This document shows positions 44,085 through 54,919 of a DNA stretch of 64,000 nt, piece by piece. The notes below the pieces were generated by a model. It was not told where the DNA came from. It searched no databases and saw only the letters and a list, made by a program, of their open reading frames with translations. This DNA is from Alteriqipengyuania halimionae. Lineage in GTDB: Bacteria > Pseudomonadota > Alphaproteobacteria > Sphingomonadales > Sphingomonadaceae. Numbering within the stretch: the stretch's first letter is position 1; every line of letters starts with the position of its first letter. Position numbers and translations under genes: made by a program. The DNA is taken from positions 1,550,001-1,614,000 of the forward strand of contig NZ_WTYR01000001.1 of the NCBI RefSeq assembly GCF_009827575.1, in the 5' to 3' direction.

Positions 44085-46589
44085 GTGAACTGGTCCACTG
44101 CCTGGCGGATCGCGCGACGCGAACTCAACGCGCGGTTTCGCGGGCTTCGGCTGTTGCTGGTGTGCCTGTTCCTCGGCGTCGGCGCGCTGGCGGCGATCTA
44201 TTCGCTGACCGGAGCGATCGAAGGCGAGCTCGAAACGCGCGGGCGCGAAATCCTGGGTGGAGACGTCCAGGCCGAGGTCTGGCAGCGCGCGCCCACCGAC
44301 GAGGAACTGGCCGCGTTCGAGGAATTGGGCGACGTCTCGGTCGGCCTCAGGATGCAGGCGACGGCGCGCCACGGCGATCTCGTCTCTCCCATCGAACTCA
44401 AATCGGTCGACGAGGCCTACCCGCTGGTCGGCACACTGACGCTGGAGGATGGCCGCGCGGTCGGCCCTCCAGCGGCGGACGAAGCCTGGCTCAGCCGCGG
44501 CGCCGCCGACCGGCTCGATCTGAAGCCCGGCAACAGTTTCGCGATCGGCGGACGCGACGTGCGCGTCGGCGGGATCATCGCTTCCGAACCCGATCGCCTC
44601 GGCGAAGGTTTCTCGCTGGGCCCCGCAGTATTGGTGCGCGCCGGGTTTCCCGAGGCGGCGGGGCTCGCCGCACCGGGTGCCTTCTACCAGTCGAAAACCC
44701 GCATCGCCTTCGATACGCCGCGCGACCTCGACGAGACAGTCGAGGCACTCGAAGAACGTTTTCCCACCGCAGGCTACGATTTCGACACCGCCGAGCGCGC
44801 CTCGCCGGGGGCCGAGCGCTTCGTCTCGCGGATGGGGCAATTCCTCGTTCTGGTCGGCCTTGCCGCGCTGGTGATCGCCGGGATCGGGATCGGTGGCGGT
44901 GTCTCCTCCTATCTCGAAGCACGACGGCAATCGATCGCGACCCTCAAGGTGCTCGGAGCGACCAGCGGCGATGTCGCGAAAATCTACCTGCTGCAGATCC
45001 TGGCCGCGGCGCTGGTCGGCAGCGTGCTGGGACTGGTTGCAGGTGTGGCCCTCACCCCGCTGATCGGCAAGGCGCTCGAAGGGCTGCTGCCGGTTGCTGC
45101 GGGGGTTACACTGGATACCCGCGCGCTGATCGTCGCGCCTTTGTTCGGGCTGCTGGTCGCGCTGATCTTCGCCGCGCCGCCGCTGGCGCGCGCGCGCAGC
45201 TTCCCCGCCATGGCGCTGATGCGCGCCCGCGCCACGCCGATCGCGCGTGACCGACGCGCGTGGCTGCCGGTGCTAATCGGCCTCGCCTTGCTGCTGGCGC
45301 TGGTGCTGGCGACCGCCTCGCAGAAAATGCTGAGCCTGATCTTCCTCGGCGGAGCGGCAGCGATGCTCGGCCTCCTCGCGCTGCTGGGCTGGGCGATCCG
45401 CAAGCTGGCCGCCCGCGTGCCGCGCCCTTCGCAACCGATCGCACGGATCGCACTCGCCAACCTTCACCGGCCGGGCGCGCAAACCGGCGCGCTCGTCACT
45501 GCGCTCGGCTTCGGCCTTTCCGCGTTCGTGCTGCTGGCGGCGATCCAGACCAGCATTGCGGGCAATATCCAGCTGAGCGTGCCCGAGCGTGCGCCCGACT
45601 ATTTCGTGCTCGACGTGCCGCGCGACCGGGCGGACGATTTCCGTGCGCTGGTCGAAGAGACCGCACCGGGATCGGTCGTTCGCACCGTGCCCGCGCTGCG
45701 CGGTCGCATCCTCGCCTATGGCCCTGAAGACGACGAGGTCCGCGTCGATGAGCTGGAGGAACTGCCCGAAGGGGCCTGGCCGTTGCGCGGCGAGCGCGGC
45801 CTGACCTATGCCGACGCCGTGCCCGAAGGGAACACGATCACCGAAGGCCAGTGGTGGGGGCCGATGTGGCAGGGCGATCCGCTCGTCTCGGTCGATGCCG
45901 AGCTGGGCGACGTGCTCGGCCTTCGCATCGGCGACACGATCACGATCGGCGTGCTGGGGGTCGAGCGGACCGCGCGGATCGCCAATTTCCGCCGCATCGA
46001 CTGGGAAGCGCTCGGCTTCAATTACGTCCTCGTCTTCAGCCCCAACACGCTCGAGGATGCGCCGCACAACCTTGCCGCGACGATCGAGACACCCGACGGC
46101 GCGACCGCCGCGCTGCTGCAGGCGCTGGTGCGCCAGTTCCCCTCCTCCTCGGCGATCGAGGTGGGCGGGATCCTCAAGCAGGCGCGCGACCTGCTCGAAC
46201 AGGTAGGCATCGCCATCCTCGCGGCGGCTTCGGTCGCTGTGCTGGCGGGGCTTGCGGTCCTCGTCGGCGCGATCGCTGCAGCCCGGGCGAGCCGGCTCTA
46301 CGACAATGTCGTCCTGCGCGTGCTTGGCGCGAGCCGGCGGCAGCTTCTGCTGCTCCAGCTCGCCGAATATGCACTGCTGGCCACGCTTCTGTCGGGTGTC
46401 GCGCTGGCGATCGGTAGCGGCCTCGCCTGGCTGGTGGTGACCCAGCTGTTCGAATTCGACTGGCTGCCGCATTGGCCGACCGTGCTTGCGGTGCTCAGCG
46501 GCGGTGTAGCGACCGTGCTGGTGGTGGCGATAGGCGGCTCGCTGCCGCTCCTCAGAGCCAAGCCTGCACAGGCGCTGCGCACGCTCTAG
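44085..46589 (+). CDS. ybbP: FtsX-like ABC permease (YbbP family)
   Basis: 834 residues. One N-terminal helix, a periplasmic domain (~45-255), three helices (~258-385), four-helix middle segment, a second periplasmic domain, and three C-terminal helices ending KPAQALRTL. This two-FtsX-domain layout is typical of YbbP. GTG start with GGGAG upstream. Forms a transporter or mechanotransmission complex with the preceding ATPase; the tesA link suggests a lipid or lysophospholipid role (inference). Confidence 0.92.
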   Translation: MNWSTAWRIARRELNARFRGLRLLLVCLFLGVGALAAIYSLTGAIEGELETRGREILGGDVQAEVWQRAPTDEELAAFEELGDVSVGLRMQATARHGDLVSPIELKSVDEAYPLVGTLTLEDGRAVGPPAADEAWLSRGAADRLDLKPGNSFAIGGRDVRVGGIIASEPDRLGEGFSLGPAVLVRAGFPEAAGLAAPGAFYQSKTRIAFDTPRDLDETVEALEERFPTAGYDFDTAERASPGAERFVSRMGQFLVLVGLAALVIAGIGIGGGVSSYLEARRQSIATLKVLGATSGDVAKIYLLQILAAALVGSVLGLVAGVALTPLIGKALEGLLPVAAGVTLDTRALIVAPLFGLLVALIFAAPPLARARSFPAMALMRARATPIARDRRAWLPVLIGLALLLALVLATASQKMLSLIFLGGAAAMLGLLALLGWAIRKLAARVPRPSQPIARIALANLHRPGAQTGALVTALGFGLSAFVLLAAIQTSIAGNIQLSVPERAPDYFVLDVPRDRADDFRALVEETAPGSVVRTVPALRGRILAYGPEDDEVRVDELEELPEGAWPLRGERGLTYADAVPEGNTITEGQWWGPMWQGDPLVSVDAELGDVLGLRIGDTITIGVLGVERTARIANFRRIDWEALGFNYVLVFSPNTLEDAPHNLAATIETPDGATAALLQALVRQFPSSSAIEVGGILKQARDLLEQVGIAILAAASVAVLAGLAVLVGAIAAARASRLYDNVVLRVLGASRRQLLLLQLAEYALLATLLSGVALAIGSGLAWLVVTQLFEFDWLPHWPTVLAVLSGGVATVLVVAIGGSLPLLRAKPAQALRTL

Positions 46590-46675
46590 GCCACCGGAGC
46601 GACTGCGGCGCAGCTCTACTGCCCACACCTTCGTCATTCCTGCTTCGTGGATCTCTCGACCGCGTGAGCGTCGCG

Positions 46676-46703
46676 CAAAAGAAAAGGGGAGCCGAAGCCC
46701 CCC
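46676..46703 (-). terminator. Rho-independent terminator of TonB receptor gene
   Basis: On the minus strand a 7-bp G-C-rich stem closed by a TTCG tetraloop (46686-46703) is followed by TTTTCTTTT. It lies 30 bp after the stop codon of the receptor. Confidence 0.9.
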
Positions 46704-46733
46704 TTCCCCGTATTCGATTGAACGCTTGTAGCG

Positions 46734-49400
46734 TCAGAACTTGTAGCGCGCCGTCACACCGTATGTGCGCGGCTGGCTGGGATAACCCGAGATCGTCTGC
46801 GACTGGGCAACACCCGGGAAGATCGTCGTCAGGTAACGTTCGTCGAGCAGGTTGCGCGCCCAGGCGGCGAGCTCGAAGCCGTTATCCATGATGAAGGTGA
46901 TCGAGGCGTTCACCTGGTTCACTTCACGCGAGTACTGCTGGGCCGCCGTGATCGCGGGTCCGAAATCGATCACTTCGCCGGTCGGCGCACGGGTCGCGAA
47001 ATCGGGCAGTCCGTCGAGGATCTGCGTGTCCGATTCGTGGTAGTAATCACCGCGGAACACGATCGAATTGCCCGAATTGCCGAGATCCAGCGTGTAGGTC
47101 GCGGAAGTCGCGAAGGTGATTTCCGGGATGCCCGCCGGTGTCGCACCGGTCAGGTCACCGACCGACGATCCCGGGAAGCTGTCATACTTCGGATCGAGCA
47201 GAGTGGTCGATGCCGTCACGACGAGATTGTCGACCGGCAGCAGCGTCATGTCGAATTCGAAACCCGAGGTCGACTGGACACCGGCATTGGTGAGCGCGAA
47301 GCCGGTACCGGTGAAGGCGAAGGACTGGAAGCCCTTGATCTTCTGGTCGAACAGCGCGAGCGCGAACGAGATACCGGGGAATTCGCCCTTCACGCCGATT
47401 TCGAAGACTTCGGCATCTTCCGGGCCGGCGAAGCGGGTGCCGGTCGTAAGGTTGGGGACGATCAGTCCGGCATTGAATATCGGCGAATCGGGGGCCGCGA
47501 TCACGCTGCCACCGATACCCGGCGTGAAATCGGTCGCCGCCGGGCGACTATCGCGCGACAGGTTCACCGACGAAGCTTTGAAGCCGGTCGCATAGGTCGC
47601 ATACATATTGATCCCGTCGAAGAGATCGGCCGCGAGCCGCAGCGTGTAGCTGAAATCGTCATCCTTCGTCCGGGCCGGTTCGACCGCATTCGGCGTATTC
47701 AGGAACGGCGGCACGAACTGCAGCGGAGTCAGCGCAAGCAGCGGGTTGGTTGCCGGATTGGTCGCGCCGGCGAGCAACGCGGCCTGGACCGCCTCCGGCA
47801 ACGCGCGGAACTGTTCCGGCGTCGTCACCGCGCCACCGCTGCCCTGGATGATGCCGATATCGACGAAATTCAGGCTCGAAAGGACGTCGAAGCTCTGCTG
47901 CGAGAGCGCGAAGTTCTTTTCATCGGTCGTGTAGTTGAACCCGGCCGTGAAGGTGATGCGGTCACCCAGGGCGACGTCGAAGGTGCCGAACAGCGACAGC
48001 GCTTCGTTGTCGAGCGAGAACTGTTCCGCCGTCAGGGCGCCGGGACGGAAAAAGGTATTCGCCGGAACGCCCAGGGCCCCTTCGATGAACGCCAGCGTGC
48101 CCGGAGCGCCACCACCTGCAAGCAGGTCGAAGAACAGGCGTGCATCCTCGCCATTGTTAAGGCTCGAGGTCTGGTCGATGCTCTCGTTGAAATAATAGGC
48201 ACCGAGCAGGACATCGACGGGGCCGAGTTCGCCCGTCACACGCAGTTCCTGGGTGAACGTGTCGACGGCCTGGTCGCGGGTTTCACGGACGACGTCGGCG
48301 CTAGAGAAATCGACATCCTGGTCGTTGAAGGACCGCAGCGCGCGGTAGGCGGTGATCGAGGTCAGCGAGAACGGACCGAAATCGAAATTGCCCTGCAACG
48401 AGGCACCGTAGTTCTCGATGTCGTTAACCGGCAGCTGGTTGAGATAGGTGACGTCGTCGAAGATGCTGTTGGGACCGGTATTGGTCGCGCCGCCCACCGC
48501 GAAGAGCAGCGGCGTGGTCGGGCCGGCCGCCACGGTGCCGGCATAGCAGCACAGTTCGTCGATCTTGCTGTAGTCGCCGATCAGGCGGAAGCTGGTGCTG
48601 GCGCTCGGTTCGAACAGCAGCTGGCCGCGCACGGCCCAGCGATCGCGATCGTTGATGGTCTCGTCGCTGCCTGCGACTTCGACGTAACCGTCACGCGTGT
48701 TGTACGAACCATCGACCGCGAAGGCGAGCGACTCGCCGATCGGGCCGGTCACGTCGGCCTTGACCACGACCTGGTTGTAATTGCCGTAGGTCGCCGAAGC
48801 CGAACCGCCGAATTCGAATTGCGGAGCCTCGGTCACGACCGAGATCACGCCCGCGCTGGCGTTCTTGCCGAACAGGGTCGATTGCGGGCCGCGCAGCACT
48901 TCGATGCGCGAGACGTTGGCGAGGTCGGCGATCTGGCCCGCCGAACGCGAGCGATAGACGCCGTCGATGAACACGCCGACCGACGGTTCGATGCCGAAAT
49001 TGTTGGCGCCGTTGCCGAAGCCGCGGATGATGAAGGTGGTCTGCGCCGAGCTCTGGTTCTGGCTGACGCGGAGCGACGGGGTGACCGTCTGAAGATCGAT
49101 GAGGTCGCGGATTTCCGCGCGCTCGATCGTTTCACCACCGGTCACGCTGACCGAGATCGGGGTTTCCTGAAGGGTCTTTTCGCGCTTGGACGCGGTGATG
49201 ACAACACGGTTGCCGGTCGCGACATCTTCCTGCGCATCGAACGTATCGCCGTCATCGGGCTGCGCCATCTCGACATCGTCTTCGTCGGACGCCTTGTCGA
49301 CATCTTGCGCATGCGCGATCGAGGGCAGCGCCATGCTTGCCGCACCGGCAAGAAGGGCGAAACGGAAACCGGCTTTACGGCCGCTGAAACGGGTAATCAT
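46734..49400 (-). CDS. TonB-dependent outer-membrane receptor
   Basis: 888 residues. Signal peptide (LLAGAASMALPSIAHAQ), acidic linker, TonB box region near VVITASKREKTLQETPISVSV, plug domain (IRDLIDLQTVTPSLRV, GVFIDGVYRSRSAGQIADL, RIEVLRGPQSTLFGKNASAGVISVVTEAP) and a 22-strand barrel ending in aromatic Phe (YGVTARYKF). The plug is of the sphingomonad type often used for plant-derived or xenobiotic compounds; substrate unknown. A palindromic operator overlaps its likely promoter. A terminator follows. Confidence 0.93.
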   Translation of the reverse strand: MITRFSGRKAGFRFALLAGAASMALPSIAHAQDVDKASDEDDVEMAQPDDGDTFDAQEDVATGNRVVITASKREKTLQETPISVSVTGGETIERAEIRDLIDLQTVTPSLRVSQNQSSAQTTFIIRGFGNGANNFGIEPSVGVFIDGVYRSRSAGQIADLANVSRIEVLRGPQSTLFGKNASAGVISVVTEAPQFEFGGSASATYGNYNQVVVKADVTGPIGESLAFAVDGSYNTRDGYVEVAGSDETINDRDRWAVRGQLLFEPSASTSFRLIGDYSKIDELCCYAGTVAAGPTTPLLFAVGGATNTGPNSIFDDVTYLNQLPVNDIENYGASLQGNFDFGPFSLTSITAYRALRSFNDQDVDFSSADVVRETRDQAVDTFTQELRVTGELGPVDVLLGAYYFNESIDQTSSLNNGEDARLFFDLLAGGGAPGTLAFIEGALGVPANTFFRPGALTAEQFSLDNEALSLFGTFDVALGDRITFTAGFNYTTDEKNFALSQQSFDVLSSLNFVDIGIIQGSGGAVTTPEQFRALPEAVQAALLAGATNPATNPLLALTPLQFVPPFLNTPNAVEPARTKDDDFSYTLRLAADLFDGINMYATYATGFKASSVNLSRDSRPAATDFTPGIGGSVIAAPDSPIFNAGLIVPNLTTGTRFAGPEDAEVFEIGVKGEFPGISFALALFDQKIKGFQSFAFTGTGFALTNAGVQSTSGFEFDMTLLPVDNLVVTASTTLLDPKYDSFPGSSVGDLTGATPAGIPEITFATSATYTLDLGNSGNSIVFRGDYYHESDTQILDGLPDFATRAPTGEVIDFGPAITAAQQYSREVNQVNASITFIMDNGFELAAWARNLLDERYLTTIFPGVAQSQTISGYPSQPRTYGVTARYKF

Positions 49401-49466
49401 GAAGCATTACTCTCCCATGGAGCGTGGCCGCTTTGGCGGTTCCACGCGGTTCTCCTAGACCCCTTA

Positions 49467-49495
49467 TGATTAATCGATCGATTAGCTCGCGACAA
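49467..49495 (-). promoter_or_regulatory. Promoter with palindromic operator for the TonB receptor gene
   Basis: On the minus strand TTGTCG (49490-49495), 17-bp spacer, TAATCA (49467-49472). The perfect 14-bp palindrome TAATCGATCGATTA at 49471-49484 fills the spacer. This geometry suits a repressor such as a TetR-type dimer. The rest of the 287-bp intergenic region before typA shows no other gene. Confidence 0.5.
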
Positions 49496-49687
49496 TCGCA
49501 ATGTCGTCGATTCCGCTCGATTTGCCCGCTTTTGCGCGGTTTGACGGCGTTAACCCGCCTTTCTGTTGCAATCGCGCCACAAGGCACCATCTTGCCTGCA
49601 CGCCCCCTGTCGGCTAGTGGCGCGCCCGATTGTGCGGCGCACAACGAACGCAGCCGCCGACGAAACACGCATTACGGATATCCTCGA

Positions 49688-51523
<1,836 letters not shown>

Positions 51524-51551
51524 TCAGCCGACCTATCGGGCGAGCGAGCGC

Positions 51552-52061
51552 CTATGTGCAGCGCATATAGGTGTACCGCTCGCCCTTGTCGTATCGGAAG
51601 CGCAGGCGGTCCGCGCCTTCGAGCGCCATGTAGAAAATGTAGCGCGTGGTCTCGACATAGGTTTCGTCGACCGTCGCGGCGGCGTAATCGCCGTCGACCT
51701 TCACGCTCTGCACCTTGCCGCGCGATTCGAAGAACTCGATCTCGTCGCCGGTGATGGTGAAAACGCCATGGCTGCGATTGTCGCAATCGGCCTGGGTCTT
51801 GGCAAACGTGCCCTGAAAACGCTCCGGGATCGTCGACACCGTCTTGGCATTGCGGACCGTCGCGGCGTCCTCGGCCAGTTCGGCTTCGGTCGCCGGCGTG
51901 CCGGTTGCGATGGGCGGAGCCTTCGGCGTGGCCGCGGGCGTCTCGACCGACATTTCCGGAGCGCTGGCCGTGTCTTCGGGATCGGCAGGCGCGGGATCGG
52001 CCGAGCAGGCAGCGAGTGCGACGAGCGCGAGCGGGGCGAGCGGGAGGATAGCGTGTTTCAT
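51552..52061 (-). CDS. Hypothetical lipoprotein
   Basis: 169 residues. Lipoprotein signal with lipobox LAAC (Cys19), a Pro/Ala/Glu-rich linker (~20-75), and a compact C-terminal domain starting PERFQGTFAKTQADCDNRSHGVFTI, with a second Cys at the end (YTYMRCT) that could pair with the internal Cys. No family named with confidence. Confidence 0.75.
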   Translation of the reverse strand: MKHAILPLAPLALVALAACSADPAPADPEDTASAPEMSVETPAATPKAPPIATGTPATEAELAEDAATVRNAKTVSTIPERFQGTFAKTQADCDNRSHGVFTITGDEIEFFESRGKVQSVKVDGDYAAATVDETYVETTRYIFYMALEGADRLRFRYDKGERYTYMRCT

Positions 52062-52114
52062 ACCGGCTCAACGCCTCCCCACGCGAACCTTTCCCGCCAG
52101 CCTACCCCTGCGTC

Positions 52115-52888
52115 CTACTGAAACGCCGCGAAGTTCGGCTGGCCGTTGCTCGCGCTGACGCCGCCATCGACCGGCAGGTTAACCCCCGTCACCATCCGCG
52201 CATCGTCGCTGGCAAGGAACAGGACCGGGCCGGCAATGTCTTCCGGCTCTGCCGGGGCGCCGAGCGGCATACGGCGGTTGAAGGCCTCCAACAGTTCGTC
52301 ATTGTCGGTGATCCCGCTGGCCATATCGGTGCGGGTCATCGAGGGGCAGATGGCGTTCACCCGTACGCCCTGGCCGCCCAGTTGCAGCGCCAACCCGCGC
52401 GTAAGGTTCGTCACCGCGCCTTTCGAGGCATTGTAGATCGGCATCGTCCAGTCGCCGCCGGTGCCCGAGACGCTCGACGTGTTGACGATGCTGCCTTTGC
52501 TCCCGACCAGCGCGGGGATCGCCGCGCGGCACATCCGCAGCACGCCCTTCACATTGATGTCGATCGCACCGTCGATATCGTCGTCCTCCGCCTCTGCCAG
52601 CGGCCCGTTGGTGCCGACCCCGGCGTTGTTGACCAGCACGTCGAGCCCGCCGAACCGGTCGACGGTTTCGCGAATTATCCGCTCCGGAAACTCGGGGTCG
52701 GAAACGTCGCCCTCCACCAGCAGCGTGCGCGCCGTGTCCATGTCTTTCGCGACCTCCGCGATGTCCTCGCGATTGCGCGAATTGAGCACGACATTGGCGC
52801 CCTCCTCCCCAAAGCGGCGCGCGATGGCCGCGCCGATCCCGCTCGAGGATCCGGTAACGATGACGGTTTTGTCGGTGAAACGTTGCAT
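52115..52888 (-). CDS. Short-chain dehydrogenase/reductase
   Basis: 257 residues, classical SDR. Cofactor motif TGSSSGIGAAIARRF, NNAGVG, catalytic Ser in VNTSSVSG and Y-x-x-x-K in PIYNASKGAVTN (Tyr-Asn-Ala-Ser-Lys). Residues after strand 2 (NSRNR) favour NADP or mixed use. The substrate is unknown; glucose-dehydrogenase-like members share this feel. Confidence 0.9.
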   Translation of the reverse strand: MQRFTDKTVIVTGSSSGIGAAIARRFGEEGANVVLNSRNREDIAEVAKDMDTARTLLVEGDVSDPEFPERIIRETVDRFGGLDVLVNNAGVGTNGPLAEAEDDDIDGAIDINVKGVLRMCRAAIPALVGSKGSIVNTSSVSGTGGDWTMPIYNASKGAVTNLTRGLALQLGGQGVRVNAICPSMTRTDMASGITDNDELLEAFNRRMPLGAPAEPEDIAGPVLFLASDDARMVTGVNLPVDGGVSASNGQPNFAAFQ

Positions 52889-53037
52889 GCGAAGCTCCTG
52901 AATGACTGGTTCAGCCGATCAATGGGTGGCGGCGCCGTGTGTTTCGAGAATTCTCGATTTGGATGTGCTCGATTGACGCTTGCCGCCCCGGCCCTCGCCC
53001 CCTAGCCTCGTGCACAGAGCCATACGGGGAACCTTCC

Positions 53038-54879
53038 ATGCGCATCACCACCACTCTGCTCGCAGGCGCCGCCCTGCTGGGCGTGAACATCTCTGGGCCC
53101 CTTGCCGCCCAGGAGGCGCAGGACGCTGCCGCCACCACGACCGAGGAAGCAACTCAGGGTATCGGCCCGGGTGCGCGGCCGGCGGGGGCGGACTGGAGCC
53201 GCAGTCCGGTGCTCGCGCCCAATGGCATGGCGGCGACCGCGCATCCGCTGGCAACGCAGGTGGCGCTCGATATCCTCAAGGCCGGGGGCAGCGCGGTGGA
53301 TGCGGCGATCGCGGCCAATGCCGCGCTCGGACTGATGGAGCCGACCGGCAACGGCATCGGCGGGGATCTGTTCGCGATCGTCTACGATCCCAAGACCGAC
53401 AGGCTCTACGGCATCAACGGATCGGGCCGCTCGCCCTCGGACCAGACGCTCGACCAGTTGAAGAGCAAGCTCGGCGACGATGCGACATCGATCCCGCCGG
53501 TCGGGCCGCTGCCGATCACCATTCCCGGCACCGTCGATGCCTGGTTCGACCTGCACGAGCGCTTCGGCAAGCTGCCGATCGCGGACGATCTCGCCTCGGC
53601 GATCCGCTATGCCCGCGAAGGGCATCCGGTCGCGCCGGTGATCGCGATGTATCTCCAGCGCTCGCTCGCCGCCTACGAGGCGCGGCTCAAGCGCTACGAT
53701 TTCGATTTCGACAATGCCCGCGCGACCTACTTCCTCAACGGCGCGCCCGAGGCCGGCGACATCTTCCGCAACCCCGATCTGGCCGACACGCTCGAACGGA
53801 TCGCCAGGAATGGTCGCGACGAATTCTACGAGGGCGAAACCGCGCAGCGGATCGTCGATTACCTGCGCGAACAGGGCAGCGCCTTCACGCTGGAGGATTT
53901 TGCCGCGCATGACAGCGAGTGGGTGGACGTCTCCTGCGTCCATTATCGCAAGGGCTACGAATTGTGTGAGCTTCCGCCGAACGGCCAGGGCTTTGCCGCG
54001 TTGCAGATGGTCAACATCCTCAAGAACGTCGACCTCGCCCAGTGGGACCGCGGGAGCCCGCAAGTGCTGCACTACATCACCGAGGCAAAGCGCCTCGCGT
54101 TCGAGGATGTCGCGCGCTATTATGCCGATCCCGAATTCGCCTCGACGCCCGAAGGGCTGCTGACCGACGCATACGGGCGGGAGCGCTTCGCCGAGATCGA
54201 TCCCGAAAAGGCCACCCCCGCCTTCGCACCCGGCGCACCGACCGCACCCAAGCTGGAAGGTCCGGGCGATACGACCTATCTTACCGTCGCCGACAAGGAT
54301 GGCATGATGGTCAGCCTGATCCAGTCGAACTATCGTGGCATGGGCGGCGGGCTGGTGGCCGATGGCCTGGGGTTCATGTTCCAGGATCGCGGCGAGCTCT
54401 TCAGCCTCGATCCCGCGCATCCCAATGCCTATGCGCCTTCCAAGCGGCCGTTCCACACCATCATTCCCGCGTTCGTGACGAAGGACGGGAAGCCGTGGAT
54501 GAGCTTCGGCCTGATGGGTGGCGGCATGCAACCGCAGGGCCACGTGCAGATCCTCGTCAACCTGGTCGATTACGGGATGAATTTGCAGGAAGCGGGCGAC
54601 GCCGCACGGCTGATGCACGATGGTGGCCGCCAGCCGACCGATCCGCTCGAGGGCAGCCCTGCCGATGCCTACGAGATCGACAGTCTCGGCACGCTGTTCG
54701 TCGAGCCCGGCACGCCCGCTGCCACGATCGAGGCGCTGCGCGCCATGGGCCACAGTGTCGAGATCGAGACCACCGGCATTCCCTTCGGCGGCTATCAGGC
54801 GATCGTCCGCGACCCCGCGACCGGCGCCTATACCGGCGCGACCGAGATGCGGAAGGACGGCCAGGCAAGCGGGTATTGA
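53038..54879 (+). CDS. ggt: Gamma-glutamyltransferase (Ntn hydrolase)
   Basis: 613 residues. Exported (signal peptide to about LAAQEA). Contains the GGT start of the mature enzyme (GMAATAHPLATQVALDILKAGGSAVDAA, GIGGDLFAIVYD) and the autocleavage site GDTTYLTVADKDG, where Thr412 becomes the new N-terminal nucleophile of the small subunit. Glycine-rich oxyanion and tail motifs (GLMGGGMQPQGHVQ) are present. Degrades glutathione in the periplasm. ATG 53038; the frame open to 52939 has no support. Confidence 0.94.
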   Translation: MRITTTLLAGAALLGVNISGPLAAQEAQDAAATTTEEATQGIGPGARPAGADWSRSPVLAPNGMAATAHPLATQVALDILKAGGSAVDAAIAANAALGLMEPTGNGIGGDLFAIVYDPKTDRLYGINGSGRSPSDQTLDQLKSKLGDDATSIPPVGPLPITIPGTVDAWFDLHERFGKLPIADDLASAIRYAREGHPVAPVIAMYLQRSLAAYEARLKRYDFDFDNARATYFLNGAPEAGDIFRNPDLADTLERIARNGRDEFYEGETAQRIVDYLREQGSAFTLEDFAAHDSEWVDVSCVHYRKGYELCELPPNGQGFAALQMVNILKNVDLAQWDRGSPQVLHYITEAKRLAFEDVARYYADPEFASTPEGLLTDAYGRERFAEIDPEKATPAFAPGAPTAPKLEGPGDTTYLTVADKDGMMVSLIQSNYRGMGGGLVADGLGFMFQDRGELFSLDPAHPNAYAPSKRPFHTIIPAFVTKDGKPWMSFGLMGGGMQPQGHVQILVNLVDYGMNLQEAGDAARLMHDGGRQPTDPLEGSPADAYEIDSLGTLFVEPGTPAATIEALRAMGHSVEIETTGIPFGGYQAIVRDPATGAYTGATEMRKDGQASGY

Positions 54880-54919
54880 TCGCCAGCCCCCTCCCGCATG
54901 CGAGAGGGGGCTATCGCAC

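Noticed and set aside
47037-49469. 810-codon open frame antisense to the TonB receptor
   Set aside because: No recognisable domain, Arg/Glu/Gln-rich shadow of a GC-rich gene; the receptor on the other strand is complete.
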